64,000 nucleotides of DNA from JANNYA01 sp031422315 (GCA_031422315.1 JANOQN010000024.1:1-64000); one strand, 5' to 3'. Positions 28,269-36,900 are shown, counted from the stretch's first letter. Program-made: numbers and translations. Notes: generated by a model not told the origin, from the letters alone.

Positions 28269-29243
28269 TCACAGCACAATCGCCGTTAAGCAGCCAAAGT
28301 AGATCAACAGGCTTAATACGTCCTGGACAATTGTTGCCAGCGGGCCGCTGCCATAGGCCGGATCAAATCCAAAGCGCGCCAATAGCCACGGCAAAAACAA
28401 TCCGAGCACCGACGCCACGACGCTCGCACCCGCAAGTGCCAGGGTGACCGCAAGCGCAAGATTTAGCTCGCCAAACACGAGCCAGATCATGGGAAAAGCC
28501 AGCAGCGCCAGCACTACGCCAATCATCATGCCGGTGCGCAACTCGCCGCCGAGTAGCTTGCCGATACCCAAATGGCTCAATGACAAACCGCGCACCGCCA
28601 CCGCTTCACTTTGGGTCCCGATGGCATCAGCCAGATATACCAGCCCCGGTATAAAAAATGCCAGCTCAGGTTTTGCACTGAGCGCTGTTTCAAAATTGGC
28701 GACGATCAAGGTGGCGAGCATGCTGCCGCCCAATCCCACTATCAGCCAAGGCAGCCGGTGCCGCGCGCGGCGCAATGGCGCTTCTTCCAGCGCGGTGCGG
28801 GCATCGGTTGATTCACGACTGATACCCGCCAATCGATGTAAATCCTCGACATGTTCACGCCGCAAAATCTCCATGAGTTTTGCTGAGCCAACGACGCCAA
28901 GCAGCTTGCCCGTGTGATCAACCACCGGCAGCGCCGCGACGCTACTTTTAAGCGCAATGGAGGCCATTTTTTCCTGATCAGTATCAGCACTCACGCGTGC
29001 TTGATCCTTGATTGAAGCTTCACCGAGGAGCACATCATCCGGCAGTGCTAATAACTGCGCTGCCGTCAATGTGCCCAATAGCTGGCCGCCTGCATCAACC
29101 ACACACAGCAGCTCCCAGTCCGAGCGCGCTTGCTGGCGGATTTGCGCGCGCGCGCTGGCCGCCGTGCTTTCAGCGCTGGCCAGCATCGGGTGCGGGTAGG
29201 TGTGCGCGGCGGCAGTTTCACGGGCTGGCTCAGGCTGGGTCAA
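28269..29243 (-). CDS. MgtE-family divalent cation transporter, lacking the N-terminal domain
   Basis: A 324-residue MgtE-like protein. The CBS pair spans about 35-130 (DWELLCVVDAGGQLLG and AALPVVDHTGKLLGVVG), and the MgtE transmembrane domain (about 160-324) includes PGLVYLADAIGTQSEAVAVRG and a PAYGSGPLATIVQD motif typical of the pore. Full MgtE proteins have an extra N-terminal superhelical domain that is absent here, as in a known short group. Mg2+ uptake is likely but Co2+ or others are possible. The first codon is TTG 29243; an ATG at 29186 is an alternative. It is the first gene of the mgtE-ATPase-pat unit. Confidence 0.85.
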   Translation of the reverse strand: MTQPEPARETAAAHTYPHPMLASAESTAASARAQIRQQARSDWELLCVVDAGGQLLGTLTAAQLLALPDDVLLGEASIKDQARVSADTDQEKMASIALKSSVAALPVVDHTGKLLGVVGSAKLMEILRREHVEDLHRLAGISRESTDARTALEEAPLRRARHRLPWLIVGLGGSMLATLIVANFETALSAKPELAFFIPGLVYLADAIGTQSEAVAVRGLSLSHLGIGKLLGGELRTGMMIGVVLALLAFPMIWLVFGELNLALAVTLALAGASVVASVLGLFLPWLLARFGFDPAYGSGPLATIVQDVLSLLIYFGCLTAIVL

Positions 29244-29437
29244 GACTCGTGCGCCTATTAGAATTCTTGCGAAATTTTAAGGGCGTAAAATGCCTGATGG
29301 CTTGATCTAGGTCTGTTCGGTTTCGAACTTCCACGCTAGGCTGGTCGCTTGATAGGTCTAAGGCAGCAGCCAAGTGTAGTTTTCAAACTGATGTCGCCAT
29401 TTGACTGCTACAACGAGTTGCGTTGATTTTGCAGTTT

Positions 29438-29657
29438 GATCCCGCAGGGATCACAGAAGGTAGCCGGTGTGTCGAAGGCACAGCGTGCCGTAGACCACCG
29501 GAATTGCACCACCCACACATTTCGACCCCGGCAGGGGTCGCAGCGAATCGTGCGACCCCTACCGGGGTCGAAATGAATTCAAGAATTCGGTTTCCGGTGG
29601 ACTACGCCGCTGCGCGGCTCCGACACACCGGCTACCTTCTGCGATCCCTGCGGGATC
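29438..29657. repeat. 220-bp nested palindromic intergenic element, copy 2
   Basis: End hairpins are GATCCCGCAGGGATC (29438-29452) and GATCCCTGCGGGATC (29643-29657). The arms AGAAGGTAGCCGGTGTGTCG (29455-29474) and 29621-29640 are a perfect 20-bp inverted repeat. Inside them are local hairpins (GGCACAGCGTGCC; GCCGCTGCGCGGC) and central CGACCCCGGCAGGGGTCG with TGCGACCCCTACCGGGGTCG. The order of parts is that of copy 1 at 2620-2874. The remaining 29244-29437 and 29658-29731 show no gene. Confidence 0.85.
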
Positions 29658-29731
29658 GTTGTTTAGTGTGCTAACCAACCAAGCCCGCAACAAATATCTC
29701 TTACGCTCAACGTCACTCAAGGAAACACGCC

Positions 29732-30757
29732 ATGCCAAGCCCGCTCAAGCATTTCATTGACACCCAAGATTATTCCCAGGCGGAGCTGCTGCGAATTTTT
29801 AAGCTCATTTCGCTGCTGAAAACGGCCGACAAAGCGGGGGCCTGCCCGCCGCTGCTTGCAGGCGCCTCGCTAGGCATGATTTTTGAAGAACCCTCGACCC
29901 GCACGCGCATTTCTTTTGAAGTAGCGATGACCAAACTTGGCGGGCATGCGCTCTATCTACGGCCCGGGGAAATTCACTTAGGCCAGCGCGAATCCACCCG
30001 CGATACCGCAAAAGTCATGAGCCGCATGGTCGATGCGATTGAAGCGCGCACGCTCAAACATCAAACGGTTTTAGATTTGGCCGAACACGCCAGCGTACCG
30101 GTCATCAACGGGCTGACCGACTACAACCACCCAACCCAGGTGGTGTGTGATGTATTCACCATGCTCGAACACTGCCAAGCTGGAAAAGTGCGCGGCGATC
30201 TACGCGTAACCTTTGTCGGCGACGCTACTAATGTGTGTTCATCACTGATGATGATCTGCACGCAAATGGGCATGCACTTCACGCACGCTGCGCCTGTACG
30301 CTATCAGGCGCCGGCGGTTTGGCAGGCGATTGCGCGCGCCAATGCGGTGGTGTCAGGCGGCAGTTTGCGGATCACCGATGACGTGGAAACGGCAGTTAAG
30401 GACGCGGACTTTATCTACACGGATTTGTGGTGGTGGATCGGCCAGGAAGCTGAAATACCAGATCGAACCAAGGCCTTTATGCCGCGCTATCAAATCAATG
30501 ACGCGCTACTGGCGAGGGCGCCCGCGCACGCGAAGTTTATGCACTGCCTGCCGGCGTCGCGCGGCGTTGAAGTAACTGACGCGGTGATGGACGGGCCGCA
30601 ATCGATTATTTACGATCAATCCGAAAATCGCTTGCATACCGAAAAAGCGCTGCTGGTGCATTTGATCTACCCAAGACTCAAGCGTGCACCTGCCGCCGTG
30701 AGCGCTGAGCATGCGGCGCTGCTAGCGAGCTTCCTAACGACTGAGGCGTCGATATGA
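29732..30757 (+). CDS. ptcA: Putrescine carbamoyltransferase (agmatine deiminase pathway)
   Basis: A 341-residue transcarbamylase. It transfers carbamoyl between N-carbamoylputrescine and phosphate, giving putrescine and carbamoyl phosphate. It has the carbamoyl-phosphate motif STRTR (about 56-60), DYNHPTQ (about 131) and HCLPASRG (about 272). I favour PTCase over ArgF because the segments PPLL..SLGMIFE, LGGHALYL.PGEIHLG and VSGGSLRITDD follow Enterococcus PTCase, the C-terminus has the extra helix typical of PTCase, and it sits beside agmatine deiminase and carbamate kinase. AAGGAA precedes the ATG. It overlaps the permease gene by four bases. Confidence 0.86.
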   Translation: MPSPLKHFIDTQDYSQAELLRIFKLISLLKTADKAGACPPLLAGASLGMIFEEPSTRTRISFEVAMTKLGGHALYLRPGEIHLGQRESTRDTAKVMSRMVDAIEARTLKHQTVLDLAEHASVPVINGLTDYNHPTQVVCDVFTMLEHCQAGKVRGDLRVTFVGDATNVCSSLMMICTQMGMHFTHAAPVRYQAPAVWQAIARANAVVSGGSLRITDDVETAVKDADFIYTDLWWWIGQEAEIPDRTKAFMPRYQINDALLARAPAHAKFMHCLPASRGVEVTDAVMDGPQSIIYDQSENRLHTEKALLVHLIYPRLKRAPAAVSAEHAALLASFLTTEASI

Positions 30758-32196
30758 ACACCGCTGTTACCTCCAGAAAAGCGCAGCCTAAGGGCGTGCA
30801 AAAGGTGCTGCATCGGCTGGATATGACGCTATTTACCGTCAGCGCGGTATTGATAGTCGATCAGCTTACTGCTTCAGCGGCAATTGGTTTGCAGTCGATT
30901 TTTTGGTGGCTGATCACGCTAGTGTTTTTCTTCGTGCCCTATGGGCTGATCATCGCAGAGTTGGGCAGTAACTATCCGCAAGAAGGTGGGATCTATGCTT
31001 GGGTTAGGCGCGCATTTGGGCCACTGTGGGCTGGCCGTACGGCTTGGCTGTGGTGGGTCAATGTGGCGTTTTGGATGCCTGCGGTTTACATACTGTTCGC
31101 CGGCGTGCTGAGTGATTTGCTAGCGTTGGATCTGAGCTTAGCTCACAAAATAATTATCGCGCTGGTGCTAACTTGGCTTACCGTCGGGGTGAATATTTTG
31201 ACCTTGGATATCAGCAAGTGGATACCCAATATCGGCGCGGTTTGCAAAGTGGGTGTGATGCTGGCGATAGGTATCGGCGGTGTGGTTTACGCGCTGCGCT
31301 TTGGTGTTGCCAACGAGTTTAACTTGACCAACCTAAGCCCAAACTGGAGTGCCAGCCTGGCGTTCTTGCCGGTGATTGTCTACAACTACTTAGGGTTAGA
31401 GCTAATGTCCGGCGCGGGCGATGAGATGAAAAATCCTGCCCGAGATGTACCACTTGCTATTATCAGCTCGGGCCTCATGATTGCGTTTTTCTACATATTT
31501 GCGACGGTTGGCATATTGCTGGCTTTGCCAGTAGCGGACATTGGCCTTATCAGCGGCTTAGTCGACACTTTCAGGCGAATTTTTGGCAGCAGTGCCGTCG
31601 GCAATGCGCTGGTGATGTTGCTTGGGATTATGGCGCTGTTTAGCTTTATTGCGAACATGGTGTCCTGGACACTGGGGGCCAATCGATCCGCCGCTGAGGC
31701 GGCAAAAAATGGCGATCTACCCGCGTTCTTTGCGCGCATGCACCCAAGCTTCGGCACGCCGGTTGGCTCATCGGTTTTGTGCGGCGCGATTGCCACGGTA
31801 GTGATCGTGGTTTACGGCATGCTGGCAAAAAATGCCGAAGAACTATTCTGGACTACCTTTGCGTTTTCCTCGGTGGTATTTTTACTGCCCTATTTAGTTC
31901 TGTTCCTCGCGTTTCTAAAATTGCGTCGAATGCTGCCTAAGGCGAAAAACTCAGCCGATGTAAGCGCAATGCAAAAAACTTACCGAGTGCCCGGCGGATT
32001 CGCGGCTGCGCTTATCTTGAGCCTGATTTGCATGGCATTTATCGTGCAATCCATCGTGTTTTTTATTTTCAAACCCGGGGCTTTCGATGCTAACTATGCC
32101 ATTGCGGTCACGGTTGGTGTGGTTCTAACCGTTATCGCAGGCGAAGTTTTAGTGCGCTGGTCGCGTAGCCACGCAAAGGACAGTCAACATGGCTAA
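30754..32196 (+). CDS. APC-family amino acid/polyamine permease, probable agmatine-putrescine exchanger
   Basis: A 480-residue transporter with about 12 membrane helices and features of the amino acid-polyamine-organocation family: PYGLIIAELGSNYPQEGGIYAW near 65-90 and a G-rich helix 1 region. Exchange of external agmatine for internal putrescine is inferred from position between ptcA and aguA, as for AguD in agmatine deiminase operons. The ATGA overlap with ptcA and the eight-base overlap with aguA argue for one polycistronic message. From sequence alone a glutamate/GABA-type antiporter cannot be excluded. Confidence 0.85.
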   Translation: MNTAVTSRKAQPKGVQKVLHRLDMTLFTVSAVLIVDQLTASAAIGLQSIFWWLITLVFFFVPYGLIIAELGSNYPQEGGIYAWVRRAFGPLWAGRTAWLWWVNVAFWMPAVYILFAGVLSDLLALDLSLAHKIIIALVLTWLTVGVNILTLDISKWIPNIGAVCKVGVMLAIGIGGVVYALRFGVANEFNLTNLSPNWSASLAFLPVIVYNYLGLELMSGAGDEMKNPARDVPLAIISSGLMIAFFYIFATVGILLALPVADIGLISGLVDTFRRIFGSSAVGNALVMLLGIMALFSFIANMVSWTLGANRSAAEAAKNGDLPAFFARMHPSFGTPVGSSVLCGAIATVVIVVYGMLAKNAEELFWTTFAFSSVVFLLPYLVLFLAFLKLRRMLPKAKNSADVSAMQKTYRVPGGFAAALILSLICMAFIVQSIVFFIFKPGAFDANYAIAVTVGVVLTVIAGEVLVRWSRSHAKDSQHG

Positions 32197-33313
32197 GCAG
32201 CTTGCTAGCACGCCACACGCGGATGGCTTTCGCATGCCGGCCGAATGGGAACCGCATTTAGGCTGCTGGATGCTGTGGCCGGAGCGCTCCGATAATTGGC
32301 GCAACGGTGCCAAGCCCGCGCAGCATGCTTTTGCAGCGGTAGCGCTGGCAATTGCGCAGGGTGAGCCGGTTACCGTATGCGCATCACCCGCAGGGTATTC
32401 AGCCGCGCGGGAATTACTGCACTCGGATGTGCGGGTAGTAGAGATGACCAGCAATGATTCCTGGATTCGCGATTGCGGGCCGAGCTTTGTGGTCAATGAT
32501 TTAGGGCAAGTTCGCGGCATTGATTGGCAGTTCAATGCCTGGGGCGGATTGCGTGATGGGCTGTATTTCCCCTGGGATCAAGACGATCTAGTCGGAGAAA
32601 AAGTGTTGGAGCTAGAGCGCAATGATCGCTACGTGCCAGATTTTGTACTAGAGGGCGGGTCAATTGATGTGGACGGCGAAGGCAGTGTGCTAGTGACGGA
32701 GGAATGTTTGCTCAATGCCAATCGCAATCCGGAAAAAACACAGGTGGAAATTGAAAACATGCTGCGCAACTATCTGGGCGTCAGCCACGTTTTATGGTTA
32801 GCTAAGGGCGTTTATCTTGATGAGACTGACGGCCATATTGATAACTTTTGCCGGTTCGTTGCGCCTGGAAAAGTGGTGCTGACTTGGACTGACGATCAAA
32901 GCGATCCGCAATACGCAATTTCACACGCCGCGCTGCTTAGGCTGGCACAGATGCGCGATGCCAAAGGCCGCGAGCTGGAAGTACACAAATTGCATCAGCC
33001 CAAACCGATACTGATTACCGCTGAAGAGGCCGCCGGGATTGACCGCGTACACGGCACGATGCCGCGCGCCGCGGGTGATCGCATGGCGGCTTCGTACGTG
33101 AACTTTTATATTGCGAACCAGCGGGTCGTCATGCCGAGTTTCAACGATCCGTTTGATGCGCCTGCCAAAGCCACCTTGGCAAAATTATTCCCAGAGCGCA
33201 GCATTATCAGCGTGCCCGGCCGTGAAATTTTGCTGGGCGGCGGCAATATTCACTGTATTACCCAGCAAGAACCGCTGGCGCGCGGCGCGGCCGTGAAGCA
33301 AGCGCCGCCATAG
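32189..33313 (+). CDS. aguA: Agmatine deiminase
   Basis: A 374-residue enzyme that hydrolyses agmatine to N-carbamoylputrescine and ammonia. The catalytic Cys is in GGGNIHCITQQ (about Cys360), with the acidic and histidine residues in DETDGHIDNFCRF (about 213-225) and SWIRDCGP (about 92). Length and motifs match bacterial AguA of the guanidino-group-modifying family, and distinguish it from arginine deiminase. AAGGA lies seven bases upstream of the ATG. It lies between the permease and carbamate kinase genes. Confidence 0.95.
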   Translation: MAKQLASTPHADGFRMPAEWEPHLGCWMLWPERSDNWRNGAKPAQHAFAAVALAIAQGEPVTVCASPAGYSAARELLHSDVRVVEMTSNDSWIRDCGPSFVVNDLGQVRGIDWQFNAWGGLRDGLYFPWDQDDLVGEKVLELERNDRYVPDFVLEGGSIDVDGEGSVLVTEECLLNANRNPEKTQVEIENMLRNYLGVSHVLWLAKGVYLDETDGHIDNFCRFVAPGKVVLTWTDDQSDPQYAISHAALLRLAQMRDAKGRELEVHKLHQPKPILITAEEAAGIDRVHGTMPRAAGDRMAASYVNFYIANQRVVMPSFNDPFDAPAKATLAKLFPERSIISVPGREILLGGGNIHCITQQEPLARGAAVKQAPP

Positions 33314-33315
33314 CC

Positions 33316-34257
33316 GTGCGAATCGTGATTGCACTAGGCGGCAATGCGCTGCTGCGCCGTGGTGAGCTGATGTCAGCCGGCAATCAACAGCAAAATATGC
33401 AGCGCTCAGCGGCCCAGCTCGCGCGCGTTTGTGGGCAGCATGAAGTTGCGATTGTGCATGGCAATGGCCCGCAGATTGGCCTGCTGGCATTGACGTCAGA
33501 AGCGTACTCGGAAGTGCCTGCCTATCCACTCGACGTGCTCGGTGCAGAATCGCAGGGCATGATCGGCTATGTCATCGCGCAAGCACTGCGCAATGCCTTT
33601 GCGGATCTGGCGAGCGATCAAAAAATTAGCGAATCAGCGCGCGTCGATCATGGCGTTGCCTGCATGCTCACGCAAACCATTGTCGACCCAAATGACGCGG
33701 CGTTTCAAAGGCCCACTAAACCGATTGGCCCGGTCTATCCGGCCGATCAAGCCGCGCAGCTGCGTGCGCGCGGTTGGCAGGTAGCTAACGATGGCGAAGG
33801 TATTCGTCGCGTGGTGGCATCGCCCATCCCGCTTGCATTTGTCGAGTTCAAGCACATTGAAGCGCTGTTTAATGCCGGCACGGTAGCGGTTTGTTTGGGC
33901 GGCGGCGGCATTCCGGTGCAGCGCCAGCCAAATGGCACGCTAGTCGGCGTGGAAGCGGTGATCGACAAAGATCTAGCGGCATCGCTATTAGCCATCCAGC
34001 TTCATGCGGATCGTCTGATTATTTTGACCGATATTGACGCGGTGTATCTGGATTGGGGCACGCCTAAGCAGCGCATCGTGCAGCACATAAAGGCCGAGGC
34101 GCTCAGCAAAATTGATTTTGCCGCAGGCTCAATGGGCCCGAAAGTTGCAGCGGTGTGCGCTTTTGTAATGGCCACCGGAATGCCCGCTGCAATTGGCGCA
34201 CTGGATCAAGCAGCGGATGTGTTTGCGGGAAGTGCGGGTACGCAGGTGTCGGCTTAA
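33316..34257 (+). CDS. Carbamate kinase of the agmatine operon
   Basis: A 313-residue carbamate kinase that uses carbamoyl phosphate to make ATP, CO2 and ammonia. It starts IVIALGGNALL, has HGNGPQIG (about 49-56), and CLGGGGIPV (about 193-201), with DKDLAASLLA (about 217), all conserved in the amino acid kinase fold. The start is GTG 33316, two bases after the aguA stop. It completes the pathway that makes ATP from agmatine. Confidence 0.95.
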   Translation: MRIVIALGGNALLRRGELMSAGNQQQNMQRSAAQLARVCGQHEVAIVHGNGPQIGLLALTSEAYSEVPAYPLDVLGAESQGMIGYVIAQALRNAFADLASDQKISESARVDHGVACMLTQTIVDPNDAAFQRPTKPIGPVYPADQAAQLRARGWQVANDGEGIRRVVASPIPLAFVEFKHIEALFNAGTVAVCLGGGGIPVQRQPNGTLVGVEAVIDKDLAASLLAIQLHADRLIILTDIDAVYLDWGTPKQRIVQHIKAEALSKIDFAAGSMGPKVAAVCAFVMATGMPAAIGALDQAADVFAGSAGTQVSA

Positions 34258-34276
34258 CCGTTTGATGCAAATCATG

Positions 34277-34317
34277 CATCCATGGAAACATCCATTTACC
34301 ATCCACTTAGATGGTGA
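34277..34317. promoter_or_regulatory. Direct CATCCA repeats and inverted repeat upstream of the RHH regulator
   Basis: CATCCA occurs at 34277, 34289 and 34300, at 12- and 11-base steps, about one helical turn. ACCATC (34298-34303) and GATGGT (34310-34315) also make an inverted repeat just before the regulator ATG at 34330. This is a likely operator for the ribbon-helix-helix protein encoded next. No sigma factor sites were clear. Confidence 0.55.
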
Positions 34318-34329
34318 TAGGATGGCCAA

Positions 34330-34755
34330 ATGCCAAAACCCAGCGCCAATTCACTTAATTCCAACGTCAAGCCTGTCGACGAAAAAATTACCATCAACTT
34401 AGGCTGCGTCGACTTAGGCCAGATAGATTTATTGGTGCAAGAGGGTTTCTACGCCAATCGAACCGATTTAATCCGAACCGCCATTCGCAACCAGCTTACA
34501 ACGCATGTTGATGTGGTTCGGCAAGTCATTTTGCGCAAAACGCTCGTTTTGGGCATTCAACATTTCAGCCAGGCGGATTTGCTGGCACTGCAGGCTGCAG
34601 GTGAAAAGCTGCAAATTCGCGTGCTCGGATTGGCGAGTATTGCTGCCGAAGTTAGCCCTGAGCTGGCCTTAGCGACGATTGAATCCATCACCGTTTTGGG
34701 TGCGCTGCACGCCAGCCCAGCGGTCAAAGCTGCGCTGCGACAGCGCATGTCTTGA
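34330..34755 (+). CDS. Ribbon-helix-helix (CopG-type) regulator linked to PHB-depolymerase esterase
   Basis: A 141-residue protein. Residues about 17-56 form a ribbon-helix-helix domain (EKITINLGCVDLGQIDLLVQ, then NRTDLIRTAIRNQL). Residues 60-141 form an extra hydrophobic alpha-helical domain, probably for oligomer or ligand contact. AGGATGG lies before the ATG. The next gene, an esterase of the PHB depolymerase family, starts 26 bases after its stop. The regular CATCCA repeats in front suggest autoregulation. The regulated target is inferred from proximity. Confidence 0.8.
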   Translation: MPKPSANSLNSNVKPVDEKITINLGCVDLGQIDLLVQEGFYANRTDLIRTAIRNQLTTHVDVVRQVILRKTLVLGIQHFSQADLLALQAAGEKLQIRVLGLASIAAEVSPELALATIESITVLGALHASPAVKAALRQRMS

Positions 34756-34781
34756 CCCTATCAATAATTAGGAACAAAACT

Positions 34782-35888
34782 ATGCCCGATGACTTTCAAA
34801 ATCTAATGAATAACGCCACCTTGCTAACCCGCCAAGGAAATTTGAGCGCCGCCACCGCTGCAATCCAAGCTGCGCTGGCAAATAGGGGAAACGCGCGAGT
34901 GATCAATCCGCACAGCGATCAGCAAACCCAAGCCCGATGTGATCGCAAGAGTGCGCTGATCACACTGCCAGCACCCGAACTGATTCGACCACAGAGTGAT
35001 GCCAAGCCTTCAAGCAATCAGCAGGTTAAGCAGCCTGCTAAAGCACCAAGTGCCGAACGCTTTATCGCGGGCAGATCCGGCGCTGATGGCTTGCAGGGCC
35101 GCGATTACAAGCTCTATATCCCACCCGGTGCAGGCGAACGCGCTTTGCCGTTGGTTGTCATGCTGCACGGCTGTATGCAAAACCCAGACGACTTTGCTGC
35201 CGGCACGGCGATGAATGCACTCGCGCGAACGCAGGGTGTTTACGTGCTCTATCCTGCGCAGTGTGCGAAAGCCAATCCGCAGCGCTGCTGGAATTGGTTC
35301 AAGCATAATCATCAAGCGCGCGGCAGCGGTGAGCCCGCGCTGATTGCCGGCATGACCCAAGCGCTGATGCGCGCGCATTTGATCGACAGCAAGCGTGTAT
35401 ACGTCGCAGGGCTTTCTGCGGGCGGCGCCATGGCTGCTATCCTCGGCGACACTTATCCCGATATTTTTGCCGCAGTCGGCGTGCACTCAGGCTTAGCTGC
35501 GGGCACTGCGAAGGATTTACCTAGCGCATTGAGTGCCATGCAAGGCGTTGCAGTCAAAGCGCCAACGCGCGCGAGTGGCGCCAAGACGATTGTGTTTCAT
35601 GGCGATGCCGACAGCACTGTGCACGCTTCGAACGGCAATCAAGTGATTGCCAATTGCACCGGTGGCGCCGCAAATGTGTCGGTCAGGCAGATCAAAACTA
35701 GTGGTGCGCGCAGCAGCACATGCAGCGAATATCGTGATGCAAACGGCGCGCTGATCGCTGAGCAATGGCTAGTTCAAGGCACCGGTCATGCGTGGTCCGG
35801 CGGTTGCGTGGCGGGCACTTATACCGATAGCAAGGGGCCGGATGCCAGTGCGCAAATGCTGCGCTTTTTTATGCAGAGTGTGCTTTAG
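34782..35888 (+). CDS. PHB depolymerase family esterase
   Basis: The start is ATG 34782, with AGGAA nine bases upstream; the TTG frame at 34752 adds residues that overlap the regulator. The 368-residue product begins with a short helical region (FQNLMNNATLLTRQGNLSAA), a linker, then an esterase domain (about 100-360) with HGCMQNPDDF (oxyanion region), the nucleophile GLSAGGAM (about 215-222), and a late GHAWSGG with catalytic His. The family hydrolyses polyhydroxybutyrate or short esters. There is no signal peptide, so an intracellular role is possible, perhaps mobilising stored polymer with phaB at 8.4 kb. Confidence 0.87.
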   Translation: MPDDFQNLMNNATLLTRQGNLSAATAAIQAALANRGNARVINPHSDQQTQARCDRKSALITLPAPELIRPQSDAKPSSNQQVKQPAKAPSAERFIAGRSGADGLQGRDYKLYIPPGAGERALPLVVMLHGCMQNPDDFAAGTAMNALARTQGVYVLYPAQCAKANPQRCWNWFKHNHQARGSGEPALIAGMTQALMRAHLIDSKRVYVAGLSAGGAMAAILGDTYPDIFAAVGVHSGLAAGTAKDLPSALSAMQGVAVKAPTRASGAKTIVFHGDADSTVHASNGNQVIANCTGGAANVSVRQIKTSGARSSTCSEYRDANGALIAEQWLVQGTGHAWSGGCVAGTYTDSKGPDASAQMLRFFMQSVL

Positions 35889-35903
35889 CGTCGCTCAAAA
35901 ATA

Positions 35904-36073
35904 CACCCTCTCCCCAACCCCTCTCCCATCAAGGGAGAGGGGCTAAAACCGCCCTTGAGGTTGATCAAGCTAAGCTCCCCTCTCGCATCAAGGTAAAGGA
36001 GCTAAAACCGCCCTTGAGGTTGATCAAGCTAAGCTCCCCTCTCCCTTGATGGGAGGGGTTGGGGGAGAGGGTG
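35904..36073. repeat. Inverted repeats flanking a 59-bp tandem duplication
   Basis: Outer arms of about 38 bp (35904-35942 and 36036-36073) are near-inverse copies built on CACCCTCTCCCC and GGGAGAGGG. Between them, a unit starting GCTAAAACCGCCCTTGAGG is present at 35942 and again at 36001, at a 59-base step. The same GGGAGAGGGG family recurs at 61806-62099. The rest of 36074-36277 shows no gene. Confidence 0.8.
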
Positions 36074-36277
36074 ATTAGAGCCGCCGACGACTTTGCACTA
36101 GCAGTGCCCTGACTTAATAACAACCTGCAAATGCGCGATAACGCACTGACCGTTCCTGCGCACCGAGGCACTTTATGCCGTACGTACCCGCCCAACTAGG
36201 CGGCTGCGTCAAGTGCTTTCAACTCCCTCGCGCAAACCTCTGACGCTGGGGTTTTCAACTATCAGAAGGATATTGAC

Positions 36278-36838
36278 ATGAACGATAAAATTTTAAATGC
36301 GCAAGAAAAACGTGAAGCCGATGCGAATCTTGACCCCATCAGTGGTGCACCAGGTGCGCATCCGGTCGGCGTGGGGGTAGGCGCGGCAATAGGCGGTTTG
36401 GCGGCAGGAATTGGCACAGGCGCAGCATTGGGCGCGGCAACCGGAACCGTGGTAGGTCCTGTCGGCACGGTGATTGGTGCAGCGGTTGGCGCGATTGTTG
36501 GTGGTTTAGCAGGCAAAGGCGTCGCTGAGTCCATTGACCCGACGATTGAGCAAGACTATTGGCGCGCGAATTACACACAACGGCCTTACTTCGCCGATGG
36601 CCGCAGCTATGATGATTACGGTCCAGCCTATGGCGTGGGCACCAGTGCTTACACCCAATATCCAGGTAAGCGATTCGATGAAGTTGAACCGCATTTATCA
36701 CGTGACTGGCATGCCAATCGCGGTAAATCAACGCTTGATTGGGCAGCTGCGAAAGAAGCATCACGCGATGCCTGGAACCGCGTCAGCAACACCGCAGAAC
36801 GAGCCATTCCCGGCGATTCTGATCGTGATGGCAGATAG
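36278..36838 (+). CDS. Glycine-zipper protein, stress-protein-like
   Basis: A 186-residue protein with AGAAGGA seven bases before the ATG. Residues 30-85 form a glycine zipper (GVGVGAAIGGLAAGIG and GAAVGAIVGGLAG), which can insert into or pack against membranes. The remaining residues are rich in Tyr, Asp and Arg, with DYWRANYTQRPYF and YGVGTSAYTQYPGKRFDEVE. No signal peptide is evident. Similar proteins occur near stress genes in proteobacteria, and katE follows 205 bp downstream, so a stress role is inferred only. Confidence 0.75.
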   Translation: MNDKILNAQEKREADANLDPISGAPGAHPVGVGVGAAIGGLAAGIGTGAALGAATGTVVGPVGTVIGAAVGAIVGGLAGKGVAESIDPTIEQDYWRANYTQRPYFADGRSYDDYGPAYGVGTSAYTQYPGKRFDEVEPHLSRDWHANRGKSTLDWAAAKEASRDAWNRVSNTAERAIPGDSDRDGR

Positions 36839-36900
36839 CACTCGAATCGATTGCTGTTATCGATAGCAATCATTCGATGCAAGTCAGCAGTAAGTAGTCT

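Noticed and set aside
29423..29674. Short plus-strand open frame before ptcA
   Set aside because: It is contained in copy 2 of the palindromic element and has no ribosome site.
29732..30757. Anabolic ornithine carbamoyltransferase ArgF
   Set aside because: Sequence segments, the C-terminal extension and the aguA/carbamate kinase neighbours fit putrescine carbamoyltransferase better, although activity is unproven.
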